Positions 32,331-41,707 are shown, numbered from the stretch's first letter. The stretch: DNA of 64,000 bases from Ensifer sp. Root278 (GCF_001429285.1 NZ_LMJJ01000008.1:1-64000); one strand, 5' to 3'. Notes: a model not told the origin generated them from the sequence alone. Numbers and translations are program-made.

Positions 32331-34072
32331 GCGGAAACGCCTTCCCGTCTCGGTTCGCCCGGGGTCATGGATGCGACCACGTCGGTGCGCGGTCCGAACT
32401 GGGTGATTCGGCCGTTTTCGAGGACGAGCAGCTTGTCTGCCGCCTGCATGATGGTTGGCCGGTGGGCGATCATGATGACGATCGCGCCGTCGTTGCGGGC
32501 ACGCTCGATCGCACGGATCAATGCTCGCTCGCCGATCGCGTCGAGGTTGGCGTTCGGCTCGTCGAGAACGATCAGGCGGGGGCGGTCATAGAGGCAGCGG
32601 GCAAGTGCGATGCGCTGCCGCTGGCCACCGGAAAGCGTCAAATGGCCATCCCCGACGGGCGTGTCGTAGCCAAGTGGCAGCCGGCCGATCATGTCGTGCA
32701 CGTCGGCAAGGCGGGCGGCGTCGAGCACCTTTTGAGGCTCGCCTTCCTCCATGCGCGAAATGTTATCGCGGATGGTGCCCTCGAGCAGCGAGACCGATTG
32801 CGGCAGGTAGCCGGTCATCTGCCCGAACGAAGCGCGCTCCCAGAGATAGACGTTGTTGCCATCGAGGAAGACGCCGCCCGTGGTCGGTTTCAAAATGCCG
32901 ACAAGGAGGCGGGCAAGCGTCGACTTTCCCGCAGCCGACGGCCCGACAATGCCGAGCACCTCGCCCGGCGAAAGCGAAAATCCGATGCCCTTGATGATAG
33001 GCACATCGAGACCGGGGGCGGCATAGACCAGCTTGTCGACGACGAGATCGCCTTGTGTGCGCGGCTGCGGCATCGTCTGGCGTACGGCGAGATCTTCCTT
33101 GAGTGCCGCCTCGATCCGTCGCCAACTCGCGATGGCCAGTACCCATTGGCGCCAGTTTTCGATCATCGAATCAAATGGGGCGAGAAGGCGTCCGACCAGA
33201 ATGGTCGTCGCCATCATCGCGCCGGGCGAGATTTCCTGCTTCATCACGAGGATAGAACCCGTCGCCAGCGCTGCCGCCTGGATCATGAAGCGCAGCGAGC
33301 GCGTGATGGAGGCCATCGCCTTGCTTCGGCTGCCGCTGACTTCGAGCGCATCCAGCGCATGCAGTTGCGCCGCGCGCCAGCGGCGGGCGAGAGCCGGGAG
33401 CATGCCCATTGCCTCAATCGCTTCGGCGTGGCGCAAGCTCGCACCAATTTTCGAGACGGCCTCGATATTGGCTTGATTGGCCTCTTTCATCAGCCGGCGA
33501 GTCAGCAAATCAGTCAGCAATCCACAACACACGAGCAGGGCAATGGAAATGGCGCCAAGAAGGCCGAACATCGGGTGCAGCGCAAAGAGCACGCCGAGGA
33601 AGATCGGCGACCAGGCGGCATCGAGCGGTGCACTGACGGCGGAGGTCGTGAGAAAGCTGCGCAACTCAGCCAGGTCCCGTAGCGACTGGGTCGCGCGGGT
33701 CAGCCCTTGATCGGCCGCCGCCTGCACTGCCGCGGTCAACACTGGCAGGTTCAGCCAACGCACGACCGCGCTTCCCATCGCCTGGAACGTCAGCGCCCGG
33801 ATGTATTCGAGCACGCCATAGATAATGAGCGCGCCGATCACCAGAATCGTCAGCATGGTAAGCGTATCCATGCTCTGGCTGTTCAGGACGCGGTCGTGGA
33901 CCTGCATCATGTAAAGCGGCGTAGAGAGCTGCAAGATGCCGATGCAGGCGCTCAGCAGCGCTGCATAAATAAGTGCCAAAACGAACACGCGGCGTGCCTT
34001 CAGAATAAGCAGCCGTGGATCGTTTGCTCCATTTTGCGCCGTCTTTGGCCCAATTTGGTTCTTGCTAATCAT
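32327..34072 (-). CDS. wgdA: Type I secretion ABC transporter (ExpD1-like)
   Basis: A 581-residue PrtD-type exporter with fused membrane and ATPase domains and no C39 peptidase. Six hydrophobic helices span about 30-310. The ATPase has GPSAAGKST (Walker A, about 378), LSGGQRQRIALAR (signature, about 480), LIVLDEPNANLD (Walker B) and MIAHRPTI (H-loop). It forms the inner-membrane complex with WgdB. It is divergent from wggR, with a 232-bp shared control region holding candidate operators. gaggc precedes the ATG. Confidence 0.92.
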   Translation of the reverse strand: MISKNQIGPKTAQNGANDPRLLILKARRVFVLALIYAALLSACIGILQLSTPLYMMQVHDRVLNSQSMDTLTMLTILVIGALIIYGVLEYIRALTFQAMGSAVVRWLNLPVLTAAVQAAADQGLTRATQSLRDLAELRSFLTTSAVSAPLDAAWSPIFLGVLFALHPMFGLLGAISIALLVCCGLLTDLLTRRLMKEANQANIEAVSKIGASLRHAEAIEAMGMLPALARRWRAAQLHALDALEVSGSRSKAMASITRSLRFMIQAAALATGSILVMKQEISPGAMMATTILVGRLLAPFDSMIENWRQWVLAIASWRRIEAALKEDLAVRQTMPQPRTQGDLVVDKLVYAAPGLDVPIIKGIGFSLSPGEVLGIVGPSAAGKSTLARLLVGILKPTTGGVFLDGNNVYLWERASFGQMTGYLPQSVSLLEGTIRDNISRMEEGEPQKVLDAARLADVHDMIGRLPLGYDTPVGDGHLTLSGGQRQRIALARCLYDRPRLIVLDEPNANLDAIGERALIRAIERARNDGAIVIMIAHRPTIMQAADKLLVLENGRITQFGPRTDVVASMTPGEPRREGVSA

Positions 34073-34147
34073 ATTGCCTCGTTTGCTGTCACGCGTGGCG
34101 AATTTCTGGATAAGTTCGTTGGGGTCTTGAGGAAGCTATTTTGTTTG

Positions 34148-34179
34148 TTATCACTTAAATCACAGTGTTGCCGTGATAA
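34148..34179. promoter_or_regulatory. Candidate operator between wgdA and wggR (TTATCAC repeat)
   Basis: ttatcac (34148-34154) and gtgataa (34173-34179) are perfect inverted arms 18 bp apart, about 80 bp upstream of the wgdA start. Binding of WggR or of RNA polymerase partners is not shown. Confidence 0.4.
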
Positions 34180-34248
34180 GTGTGACACAATAATGGTGGG
34201 ATGCTCAAGATAATCATATTCGGGGGGAGTAAAGGGGGCGAAAAATTG

Positions 34249-34263
34249 CTTCAAAATTTGAAG
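34249..34263. promoter_or_regulatory. Candidate WggR box upstream of wggR
   Basis: cttcaaaatttgaag is a palindrome of 7-bp arms, 41 bp upstream of the wggR ATG. It shares the acTTCaAAAT...GAAGTa core with the larger inverted repeat at 36171-36199 upstream of wgaA. Two related palindromes next to genes of the MarR-type regulator's own cluster suggest its recognition site; this is inference. Confidence 0.55.
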
Positions 34264-34304
34264 TAATTTTTGAATATCGTAGTAATGCTTAGTTGGAGAG
34301 AGGG

Positions 34305-34877
34305 ATGAATCAAAAGATTCTCTATCCGTTCGCAGATTTCGGCGGCGCTGTTGCCATCCGCCCCGGGGATGACGCAGTTGGTAGTGCCGCTGAACACGAA
34401 GATATTGGCCAGGAGAGCGAAGCCTCCGTGGTCTCGTATTTCGAACTGGCGCGGATGATGGAGCGAGCAAGCAGACGGTTTACCGGCCTGTTGCGCGCCG
34501 AATTGACAAAGCTTGGCGTCGACGACATTGGCCCGGCGCAAGCCATGGTCTTGCTCGCGATCGGCGATGCCGAGGTGTCCGTGGCTGAGCTTTTGGATCG
34601 CGGCCACTATGTCGGTTCAAACGTGTCCTACTATCTGAAGCAACTGGGCGATGGGGAATATATCGACCGGGCTGCATCGCAGCGCGACCGGCGCTCGGCT
34701 CGCATTCGGCTTTCGGAAAAGGGCAGGCAGCTCTGCGATTCGCTCAGGAAAGCTGCCGGTGCCTATGAACGGGTGCTCAGCCACGGCGAGCAGGACCGGC
34801 GCAATCTGGAAACCGCATTTCAAACGCTGCACCGGCTTGAGCTGGTTTGGGGGAATGCGACGCGCTACGGCATCTGA
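34305..34877 (+). CDS. wggR: MarR-family activator of galactoglucan genes (ExpG-like)
   Basis: A 190-residue MarR-type regulator. The winged HTH spans about 50-150: MMERASRRFTGLLRAELTK, GPAQAMVLLAIGDAEVSVAE, YVGSNVSYYLKQLGDGEYI (recognition helix) and the wing DRRSARIRLSEKG. In S. meliloti ExpG/WggR activates the wga, wgc, wgd and wge promoters, with quorum sensing and phosphate inputs; I infer the same here from synteny. The ATG at 34305 follows ggagaggg; a TTG at 34293 would lie over that site. Confidence 0.87.
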   Translation: MNQKILYPFADFGGAVAIRPGDDAVGSAAEHEDIGQESEASVVSYFELARMMERASRRFTGLLRAELTKLGVDDIGPAQAMVLLAIGDAEVSVAELLDRGHYVGSNVSYYLKQLGDGEYIDRAASQRDRRSARIRLSEKGRQLCDSLRKAAGAYERVLSHGEQDRRNLETAFQTLHRLELVWGNATRYGI

Positions 34878-34921
34878 GCCGCGGCGCGAACGCTGTCCTT
34901 TCATCGGTAAAAGGCTAGAAC

Positions 34922-36175
34922 ATGCACGTAGCATTTGTACACCGGCGCGGCTTCTGCCAATTCGCCGCTCTCGCGGCCCATTTGGCGCAGACGGGAAATG
35001 AAGTAACCCTCGTGACGGAAACCGTCGATCAACGGATTCCGTCAACGCGGGTCATCCGCCACAGGGCGGAACCGGGGCCGCAGGCCAATGCGCAAATGGC
35101 AAGGCATTTGGGCGTCCCGGACCATCACGTCCGCATAGGTCACCGGGTCGCAGAGACCTTCGAGGCGATGGCAAAGCAAGGCCAGGTGCCCGACGTCATC
35201 GTCGGACACACGGGCTGGGGCAGCATGATGTTCGTCAAGGACGTGCTGCCGAACGTTCCAGCGCTCGGCTATTGCGAATTCTTCTATCGCGCTGAAGGGG
35301 CGGACATCGGTTTTGCCCCTGACGACCAACCCGATTCGGACACGCGAAAGCGGCTGCGTCTGCGAAACATGGCGCAGCTTCTGTCGCTGGAGGCAATGGA
35401 TGGCGGCATCAGTCCGACCCATTGGCAAAGGAGCCTCTATCCGGCCGAGCACCGCGGACGCATTGCCGTTTGCCATGAGGGCGTCGATACACGCGTCTTC
35501 CGTCCGGATGCGTCGGCCTCGCTCAAGCTTCCGGATGGGCGGGTGCTGAAGGCGGGCGATCCGCCGATCGTCACTTTCGTGGCCCGCGACCTCGAGCCCT
35601 ATCGCGGCTTTCCGCAGGCGATTGCGGCGGCGGCGAAAGTCGCGCGGGAACACCCCAATGCGCTCTTCGTGTTCGTCGGAGGCGATGGCGTCAGCTACGG
35701 CGCTCCGCCGCCGGGCGGAGGCTCCTGGAGGGAGCACCTGCTTCAGTCCCTGGATGTGCCGGCCGACAGGTTCCTGTTTCCGGGCGTCGTGCCACATGCC
35801 GTGTTGCGACAGCTCTTCCAGATTTCGGCTGCGCATATCTATCTGACTTATCCCTTCGTGCTTTCCTGGTCGGTGCTGGAGGCCATGGCCTGCGGTGCAC
35901 TTGTCATCGGGTCGGATACCGCCCCGATGCAGGAAGTCGTGAGTTCCGGTCGCAACGGCCTGCTTGTGCCATTCTTTGATACGGACGCGCTCGCGGGCGC
36001 GCTCTCCGAAGCGTTGCGTCATCCGGAAAAGTATACGGACATGCGTGCGGCCGCGCGCCGGACGATCGAGCAGCGGTTCCGGCTGGGTGATTGCATCGCG
36101 CGGCAGATGATGTTGCTGGACAAGGCAACAAACAGTGCCTCTACCTCTAATATCTCACTGGTTTCATCCAAATAA
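34922..36175 (+). CDS. wgcA: Family 4 glycosyltransferase (ExpC-like)
   Basis: A 417-residue GT-B transferase. The N-terminal HVAFVHRRGFCQFAALAAHL loop, VIVGHTGWGSMMFVKDVLP and VCHEGVDTRVFRPD are followed by a C-domain with VTFVARDLEPYRGFPQAI (about 220) and LSWSVLEAMACGALVIGSD (about 315, donor-site Glu). ExpC is reported as a glucosyltransferase-type gene essential for EPS II. It starts 44 bp after wggR on the same strand, so both may share a transcript. Its stop lies inside the inverted repeat at 36171-36199. Confidence 0.87.
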   Translation: MHVAFVHRRGFCQFAALAAHLAQTGNEVTLVTETVDQRIPSTRVIRHRAEPGPQANAQMARHLGVPDHHVRIGHRVAETFEAMAKQGQVPDVIVGHTGWGSMMFVKDVLPNVPALGYCEFFYRAEGADIGFAPDDQPDSDTRKRLRLRNMAQLLSLEAMDGGISPTHWQRSLYPAEHRGRIAVCHEGVDTRVFRPDASASLKLPDGRVLKAGDPPIVTFVARDLEPYRGFPQAIAAAAKVAREHPNALFVFVGGDGVSYGAPPPGGGSWREHLLQSLDVPADRFLFPGVVPHAVLRQLFQISAAHIYLTYPFVLSWSVLEAMACGALVIGSDTAPMQEVVSSGRNGLLVPFFDTDALAGALSEALRHPEKYTDMRAAARRTIEQRFRLGDCIARQMMLLDKATNSASTSNISLVSSK

Positions 36176-36199
36176 TACTTCAAAATCCGAAGTATTATT
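36171..36199. promoter_or_regulatory. Perfect inverted repeat upstream of wgaA, candidate WggR box
   Basis: Arms aataatacttc (36171-36181) and gaagtattatt (36189-36199) are exact complements around aaaatcc. It overlaps the wgcA stop and lies about 150 bp before wgaA. Its ACTTCAAAAT...GAAGT core matches the palindrome before wggR. A terminator role is less likely: the stem is AT-rich, and though ttt follows, the arms resemble a MarR-type dimer site. Confidence 0.6.
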
Positions 36200-36265
36200 T
36201 CACGAAAAACACAAATATCACTTATTGTGCAGTGCAAATAACCTTGATATGCTTTTCGTATGAGC

Positions 36266-36302
36266 TTGAATTCGCCGATGTATTTCGTTTCGGCGAATTC
36301 AA
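36266..36302. promoter_or_regulatory. Second inverted repeat upstream of wgaA
   Basis: ttgaattcgccga (36266-36278) and tcggcgaattcaa (36290-36302) are perfect 13-bp arms around 11 bases, 48 bp before the wgaA ATG. As RNA this would make a strong hairpin without a T-run. It could be an operator, a wgcA transcript end or a leader structure; sequence alone does not decide. Confidence 0.5.
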
Positions 36303-36349
36303 CTTCAGAGGGAACTTGTTCATATTGAAGGTGGCGCGTGCAAGAGTTG

Positions 36350-37822
36350 ATGTCTTCTGGCGTGAGGTATTCGCAGGCGAAGCGAAAGCTGGTGGTGGCA
36401 TCTGATCATGACAGGGCGAGTGTCGAAGGTAGCGGCATCGAGCACCTGGTTCATTTCCTTCCCAAGGGCGATCGGGCCCAAACCACTCTCGAAAACGTAT
36501 TCCCGCTGATCGGGCTTGCCTTCTCAAAAGAGGGTGAGGAGGACCTTGCGGAACGGCTCGTGTCCTTGCGTGCGCTTGGCACCGTACCGGATTTCCCGGT
36601 CAAGCGGTTGAGCGCACACACGGCGGCGGAAAGTGCCGTAATCATTCAGGCGTTGGTCGACGGTGGTGTCGGGCGTCTTGCGCGGTTTTCGAGTGCGATC
36701 ACGTCGGAACTCGCGCTGTTGCGCCGCGAGCGCGAAACGCTGCTCGAAAATTATCGTGCGCTCGAAGACGCCTTCCAGGCGCGCAATTGGGAGCCGGTCA
36801 CCGAGGTCTTTGCGCACGATCCCTATGTCGACCCCAAGGACGAAGGCATCGGCCATCTGATCGCCAATGCTTTCGTCGAGCAACTCCTGCCGGTTTCCAG
36901 CCATGGCGTGGCAGGCATCGCGCTTCATTTCAATTCGGTTCCGAGAGACGGTGGCGAACTGGTCGTCGTCCTGAGTTATGTCGAAAGCGGCGAAGGCGTG
37001 GCCGAATGGTCTGTGCCGTTTTCACAGCTGGTGCCTACGTGGAACTTCTTCGCCTTGCCGCGCACATGCGGAGGCGGAGCGAGGACGTTGCGGGTGAGGG
37101 TGTCGACGACGGGCTCGGAAACCATCGGTCTTTCGCTTGGTTACCCCATTGCCAGCGAGCATTACACCGCACGCTCCGAAACGCGTCACGCCGACCTCGA
37201 TCTGCGTCCGCTCGCGTTCCGCATCTATACGGGCCTTCCTGGCGTCAAGCCGACACGCATGCCGAACATGATCGCGCCAACGGCGCTGCTCGACGGTCAC
37301 TTCATCGAGGATTACCGGCTGTCGGTGGATCTCTTGAGTCAGATCGTCGACGTGTCGGTCACGCCGGTGGTTCCGGAGTTCCAGACCGTGCGCTACCTCG
37401 AGCACGAACACGCAGTGGTCTGCCACCCGCTGCCGAGCGGCGTGTCGGCCGGCGCCATCGGTCGGGCGGTCGAGCCCGGAACCATTTCGTTCTCCGCAAG
37501 CGCCATCGTCGATCATCCGAAGGGGGCGCCCGCTGCCGTCAGCTTCCTGCTCGCGCCAGCGACTTCGAACGCGCGTTCGGAAGTTGCCGAACTCGCCCGC
37601 AAGGGCTCGGTGAAGCCTTCGGCCTTTTTCAGTGGCTGGCGCGAGGTCACGAACCAGCAGCCGATCAATATCAATTTCCAATTGGACGAGCCGGTGCGCC
37701 ATCCCATGGATCTGATGATCCTCAGCCGTGCGGTCACCGACTCCGTCGACTTTTCCTGGCTCAAGGTGTCGGGCTTCCGGATGGTAAAGCAGTCGGGTGG
37801 TGCGTCTCATGTCAAGCAATAG
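36350..37822 (+). CDS. wgaA: ExpA1-like protein of the galactoglucan operon, function unknown
   Basis: A 490-residue protein I place as WgaA by position (first gene after wgcA, overlapping wgaB). It has no recognised catalytic motif, signal peptide or membrane segment. The middle (about 170-260) and C-terminal regions are beta-rich with many aromatic and Val/Thr residues (AEWSVPFSQLVPTWNFFALP; PISHF-like ININFQLDEPVRH), suggesting carbohydrate-binding-like folds, but this is impression only. Start is open: ATG at 36350, or GTG at 36338 after gaaggtgg. Confidence 0.7.
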   Translation: MSSGVRYSQAKRKLVVASDHDRASVEGSGIEHLVHFLPKGDRAQTTLENVFPLIGLAFSKEGEEDLAERLVSLRALGTVPDFPVKRLSAHTAAESAVIIQALVDGGVGRLARFSSAITSELALLRRERETLLENYRALEDAFQARNWEPVTEVFAHDPYVDPKDEGIGHLIANAFVEQLLPVSSHGVAGIALHFNSVPRDGGELVVVLSYVESGEGVAEWSVPFSQLVPTWNFFALPRTCGGGARTLRVRVSTTGSETIGLSLGYPIASEHYTARSETRHADLDLRPLAFRIYTGLPGVKPTRMPNMIAPTALLDGHFIEDYRLSVDLLSQIVDVSVTPVVPEFQTVRYLEHEHAVVCHPLPSGVSAGAIGRAVEPGTISFSASAIVDHPKGAPAAVSFLLAPATSNARSEVAELARKGSVKPSAFFSGWREVTNQQPININFQLDEPVRHPMDLMILSRAVTDSVDFSWLKVSGFRMVKQSGGASHVKQ

Positions 37823-40490
37823 CGATCCACGCGACCTGATCGCGATTGCCATGCCGCTCTACGGGCACGCGGCGCTGGCACTCGAGGCAATCGAGTCCGC
37901 GTTGGCTTCGGCGCTTTCGGATTGCCGGATCGCCATCGTCGTCTCGGTCGATGGTGACCCACGGCACGAGACCTTCGATCAATTGCTGTTGTTTTCTGCG
38001 GCTCATCCCGACATCCACGTGGTCTTCGGCCGGAATGCAGGGCCGGGCGGCGCGCGCAACCGGGCCATCGACTATGTGCTCGAAAACCTGTCTGAAGCGA
38101 AGGCCGTCTATTTTCTCGACGCCGACAATCGCGTTCTGCCGGGCACGATCGAAACCCTTTACCGCCAACTGCGTGAGAGCGGCGCCGGCTGGGTCTACAC
38201 CAATATCGACACCTTCTCGGTGAGCTGGCGGGCGCACTACGGCAACCACTATTCCAGGCTGGTTCACTGCATCACCGACAACATCTGCGACACGGGCTCG
38301 ATGATCTCCATCGATGTCTTCCGGGAGGGCGTTCGTTTCAACGACGACCGGCAGAACGGTTTCGAGGACTGGGAATTCTGGCTCTCCTGCGTGGAACACG
38401 GCTTCGTCGGCACGCCTTGCCACGAGACGACCTTCGAATACCGCTTGCGGGCGGAAAGCCGGTTCAAGGAAGCCAACCGCGACCGTGCGACGTCCGTAAG
38501 CTTCCTCAGGAAGCGCCACAGAGCCCTGTTCCAGAGACCTATGCTGGTCGACTTCGAGCACGAGGAGTGCCCGCGCTATCTCTTCGCACGCACCGAAGAC
38601 ACGGCGATCTCGTTCTTCACCGACCCGACCAAGCAGCCGAAGCGGCTGCGCCTCGACGATATCATTCCGGCCTTTTGGGCAAATACCGGCGAGCCCGACA
38701 ACGTGCACTTTCCGCCATTTGTGATGGCCGGCAGCGGGGCGACGATCGATCTCCTCTTGCGCTCGCGCATGTTGCCGAACGTGCTTTGCCACCTGGAGCG
38801 GTTGAGCGAGAAGGCGAACGTCGTGTTCGTCCACCTCGGCAACGACGCCACGCAGCGCAAGATCGAACCGACTTTCCTCGATGCCGGATCCGAGCACCTC
38901 GGCCAGCCGGATCTCATCTTCATTTCGACGGCGCTTTTGCGCGATGTCATCCGCAACAACGCGCTCGACTGGTTCGCCTCGATCGGCAGCCAGCAGGTCT
39001 GGCCGACATCGGCGGTCCTCAATGTGCGGTTCCCGTTCCCAAGGGCCCTGCCGCGCCGGACGCTCATTACACCGCAGCAGGTGATGATCAACTGCGTCAA
39101 CGCGATCGCTACGAGCCCGCTGCGCCGCACCGCCGGGCGCCGCTGGACCTGGCGCCCGCCGCGGCTCATGCCCTATTCCGATCTGCATAAGGCGTTGCGC
39201 ACGGAAATCGGCGGTTCGCCGGTGCTGCCGCTCGGGCACAGCGAAGCCGGAAAGAAAACGGCAGCACTACTCGTGCCGAACGCCTCCTTCGGTGGCGCCG
39301 AGAAGGTGATCTACGCTGCGTCCCGCGAATTGCGCGCCGCCGGCTATGAGACGCACCTGTTCGTGCTTGGCACCAGCCGAATGGACGTGATCGACGAATT
39401 CGATGCGAGCTTCGACTACGTTCATTTCTGGGACCAGGGCATTCCGGCCTGGGGAGGCTCCGGCTCGTTCCTGGGACACGACTTCATCGCCGAACATCAT
39501 GAGGTCGACTGGGGCGCGTTGAAGGGCCAGCTTTCGGGCTTCGATCTCGTCATCAACAACCACGTCATGGCGGTGCACCCGCTGATCGCCCGATTGCGTT
39601 CCGAAGGCACGCGCACGGCCTGCTATCTGCACGTCGTCGACAACACGCCGTTCAAGCGCCCGGCCGGCCAGCCTTTCGCAGCGATCGCGCACGAGCATTG
39701 CTACGACGCCTTCCTGACCTGCTCGGAACAGCTCAAGTTCTATCTGCACAGCTTCGGTGTGCCGCTTGAAAAGATCTTCGCGGTTCCGAACGGTGCGAGC
39801 TTCTCCGTCCCGCCGAAGGTGCTTGCGGAGGTGCTGCAGGTGCGGCGGATCGAACGCAAGGACGATCGGTTGAGGCTTCTCTACATGGGCCGCCTCGACC
39901 AGCAGAAAGGTATCGACCGGCTCGCTGCGACGATTTCGGAGCTGCGCGCGGCACATGTGCCGTTCGACGCTCGGGCGATCGGTGGCGAGATCCTGGCTGA
40001 CGCCAGCTTCTCCTGGACCGACCGGCTGAAAGAGCTTGGCGTCGATGTGCGCCCGCCCGTCTTTGCCAGCCGGGATCTGATCAAGGCGCTCGGCTGGGCA
40101 GACGTGCTGGTCATGCCGTCGCGCTGGGAAGGTGCGCCCTTGATGATCGCTGAAGCGCAGCAGCTTGGCTGCGTCCCGATCGCTACCGCCGTCGGGGCCG
40201 TCGATGAGCTCATCGTTGATCGCGAGGACGGCATTCTGATCGACGCCCCCTCCGACCCGCAGGTGGTGCGAGACATGGTGAAGGCGATCACCGAGGTCGC
40301 CCGTGACCGCAACCTGCTCGCCCCCATCATGGAAGGCTGCCTCAGAACGGCGGCGCGCCGTGCCTGGCCAAACTCTTTTGCGGAGTTCCTTGGCTGGTGC
40401 GACGGCTCCGTGACCAATTCATCTCTTTCGCGCGCCAAGGTTATCCGCGCACGCGAGACATCCAATACCGGCGTTGCAGCAGCAGTTTGA
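37809..40490 (+). CDS. wgaB: Bifunctional glycosyltransferase GT2-GT4 (ExpA23-like)
   Basis: An 893-residue fusion. The N-terminal GT2 domain (about 10-230) has IAIAMPLYGHAALALEAIES, IVVSVDGD, GPGGARNRAIDYVL, YFLDADNRVLPG (DxD) and FEDWEFWLSC (ED base). After a linker (about 260-480), the C-terminal GT4 domain has LLVPNASFGGAEKVIYAAS, LLYMGRLDQQKGIDRLAA and MPSRWEGAPLMIAEAQQLGC. Two transferases in one chain fits a polymer built of an alternating Glc-Gal disaccharide. The ATG lies inside the wgaA end (14-bp overlap). Confidence 0.88.
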   Translation: MSSNSDPRDLIAIAMPLYGHAALALEAIESALASALSDCRIAIVVSVDGDPRHETFDQLLLFSAAHPDIHVVFGRNAGPGGARNRAIDYVLENLSEAKAVYFLDADNRVLPGTIETLYRQLRESGAGWVYTNIDTFSVSWRAHYGNHYSRLVHCITDNICDTGSMISIDVFREGVRFNDDRQNGFEDWEFWLSCVEHGFVGTPCHETTFEYRLRAESRFKEANRDRATSVSFLRKRHRALFQRPMLVDFEHEECPRYLFARTEDTAISFFTDPTKQPKRLRLDDIIPAFWANTGEPDNVHFPPFVMAGSGATIDLLLRSRMLPNVLCHLERLSEKANVVFVHLGNDATQRKIEPTFLDAGSEHLGQPDLIFISTALLRDVIRNNALDWFASIGSQQVWPTSAVLNVRFPFPRALPRRTLITPQQVMINCVNAIATSPLRRTAGRRWTWRPPRLMPYSDLHKALRTEIGGSPVLPLGHSEAGKKTAALLVPNASFGGAEKVIYAASRELRAAGYETHLFVLGTSRMDVIDEFDASFDYVHFWDQGIPAWGGSGSFLGHDFIAEHHEVDWGALKGQLSGFDLVINNHVMAVHPLIARLRSEGTRTACYLHVVDNTPFKRPAGQPFAAIAHEHCYDAFLTCSEQLKFYLHSFGVPLEKIFAVPNGASFSVPPKVLAEVLQVRRIERKDDRLRLLYMGRLDQQKGIDRLAATISELRAAHVPFDARAIGGEILADASFSWTDRLKELGVDVRPPVFASRDLIKALGWADVLVMPSRWEGAPLMIAEAQQLGCVPIATAVGAVDELIVDREDGILIDAPSDPQVVRDMVKAITEVARDRNLLAPIMEGCLRTAARRAWPNSFAEFLGWCDGSVTNSSLSRAKVIRARETSNTGVAAAV

Positions 40491-40528
40491 GCGCGCCGGG
40501 CGACTTTTTAACTAGAAGGGACATACGC

Positions 40529-41707
40529 ATGCGTCCAAGAATCCTCCTGACGGGCATTCCTGGCCATTATACGCGCCTCGCCAATGGCGCGAATGGCCTG
40601 TCGGTTTCCTATTCGGAACGGCAGAAACAGCCCGAATCGAAGGACGAGTTTCTTCAGGAGCTTCGCAACATCAGCAACACCGGCAACTATCTGATCGGTG
40701 AGGGAGCTCTGCGTGCCATCGCGCCGCATGCCAAGCAGATCCCGTTCTGGCATCTCTACAACGCCCACAAGAACGGCAGCGGGTTCGACGAGTTCAACAA
40801 CAACTTCGATATCTGCGTCTTTACCTGCGCAAATCTCCTGCGCAAGGGACTGTCGGCAGATGCCGAAGCCGATGTGCTGAGCAAGCTCAAGATGCCGATC
40901 GTCATGCTCGGCATCGGCCATCAGAACCGCAAGGATCTCGAAACCGGCCTGCCGGAAGGGACGAAGCGGCTGCTCGACGTGCTCAAGGACCGCGAACACT
41001 ATTTCCTGACCCGTGGCTATGAGACGGCTGGCTATCTGAAGGACCAGGGCTTCAAATACGTTCGACCGACCGGCTGCCCCTCGGTCTACTTCGCGCCGAA
41101 CAACATGCGCGCATCGATCAAGAAGCTGCCAAGCGTCAAGATCGGCCAGGCAAAGACGATCTTTTCGGGTTATCTCGGCGCCAATCACGATTGCATCGTC
41201 GATGCCATCGCGATGAACCCCGAGGGTGCAAAGCCGCAATATGTTATCCAGGATGAGTTCCTCCACTTCGACATGAAGGTCGAGCCGGATGCCGATGGCA
41301 GAGTATTTGACTCTTGCTCGGGAAAGATGCTCGGCGATATCGCCTATCCCGGTACGGATCGTCTGAAGGTGCCGTTCGACTTGCGCACCTTCTTCGATAC
41401 CAACCAGTGGCGCGCCTGGGCCTCGCATATGGACTTCAACTTCGGCCGACGGTTCCACGGCTCGATCATCGCCATGCAGGCGGGTGTGCCGAGCCTGATG
41501 GTGGCAGTTGACGACCGGATGCGCGAAATGCTGGGCTTTACCGGCCTACCGTCGGTCGAGGTGCAGGAACTCGAAAAAGCCGAAAACCGCGCGGAATTCG
41601 TCGCCAGCCATCTGGCCGGGCTGAACGTATCCGAACTCGTCGACCGTTACTCCGATCGCGAACGCAATTTCCGCACGGCGCTGCGCGAAATCGGCATCGG
41701 CCAATAA
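40529..41707 (+). CDS. Polysaccharide pyruvyltransferase-like protein 1
   Basis: A 392-residue protein of the pyruvyl-transferase fold (WcaK/CsaB-like). ILLTGIPGHY, NTGNYLIGEGAL (about 53), FDICVFTCANLLRKG, MLGIGHQNR, FLTRGYETAGYL, RPTGCPSVYFAP and GRRFHGSIIAMQAGVPSL (about 310) are the key blocks; the last holds the conserved His-Gly and Gly-Pro-Ser. Galactoglucan carries 4,6-pyruvyl-galactose, so ketal addition from PEP is the natural role. gaaggga precedes the ATG. It is clearly paralogous to the next gene. It corresponds to one of wgaD-wgaF; I cannot assign the letter safely. Confidence 0.82.
   Translation: MRPRILLTGIPGHYTRLANGANGLSVSYSERQKQPESKDEFLQELRNISNTGNYLIGEGALRAIAPHAKQIPFWHLYNAHKNGSGFDEFNNNFDICVFTCANLLRKGLSADAEADVLSKLKMPIVMLGIGHQNRKDLETGLPEGTKRLLDVLKDREHYFLTRGYETAGYLKDQGFKYVRPTGCPSVYFAPNNMRASIKKLPSVKIGQAKTIFSGYLGANHDCIVDAIAMNPEGAKPQYVIQDEFLHFDMKVEPDADGRVFDSCSGKMLGDIAYPGTDRLKVPFDLRTFFDTNQWRAWASHMDFNFGRRFHGSIIAMQAGVPSLMVAVDDRMREMLGFTGLPSVEVQELEKAENRAEFVASHLAGLNVSELVDRYSDRERNFRTALREIGIGQ

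Noticed and set aside
32276-33682. Open frame of 468 codons on the plus strand over wgdA
   Set aside because: It is antisense to an ABC transporter with all ATPase motifs; composition is low-complexity His/Arg/Asp.
37812-39239. Open frame of 475 codons on the minus strand inside wgaB
   Set aside because: It mirrors the codon phase of a GC-rich gene, is rich in Arg/Ala/Glu without motifs, and lies wholly inside a clear bifunctional transferase.
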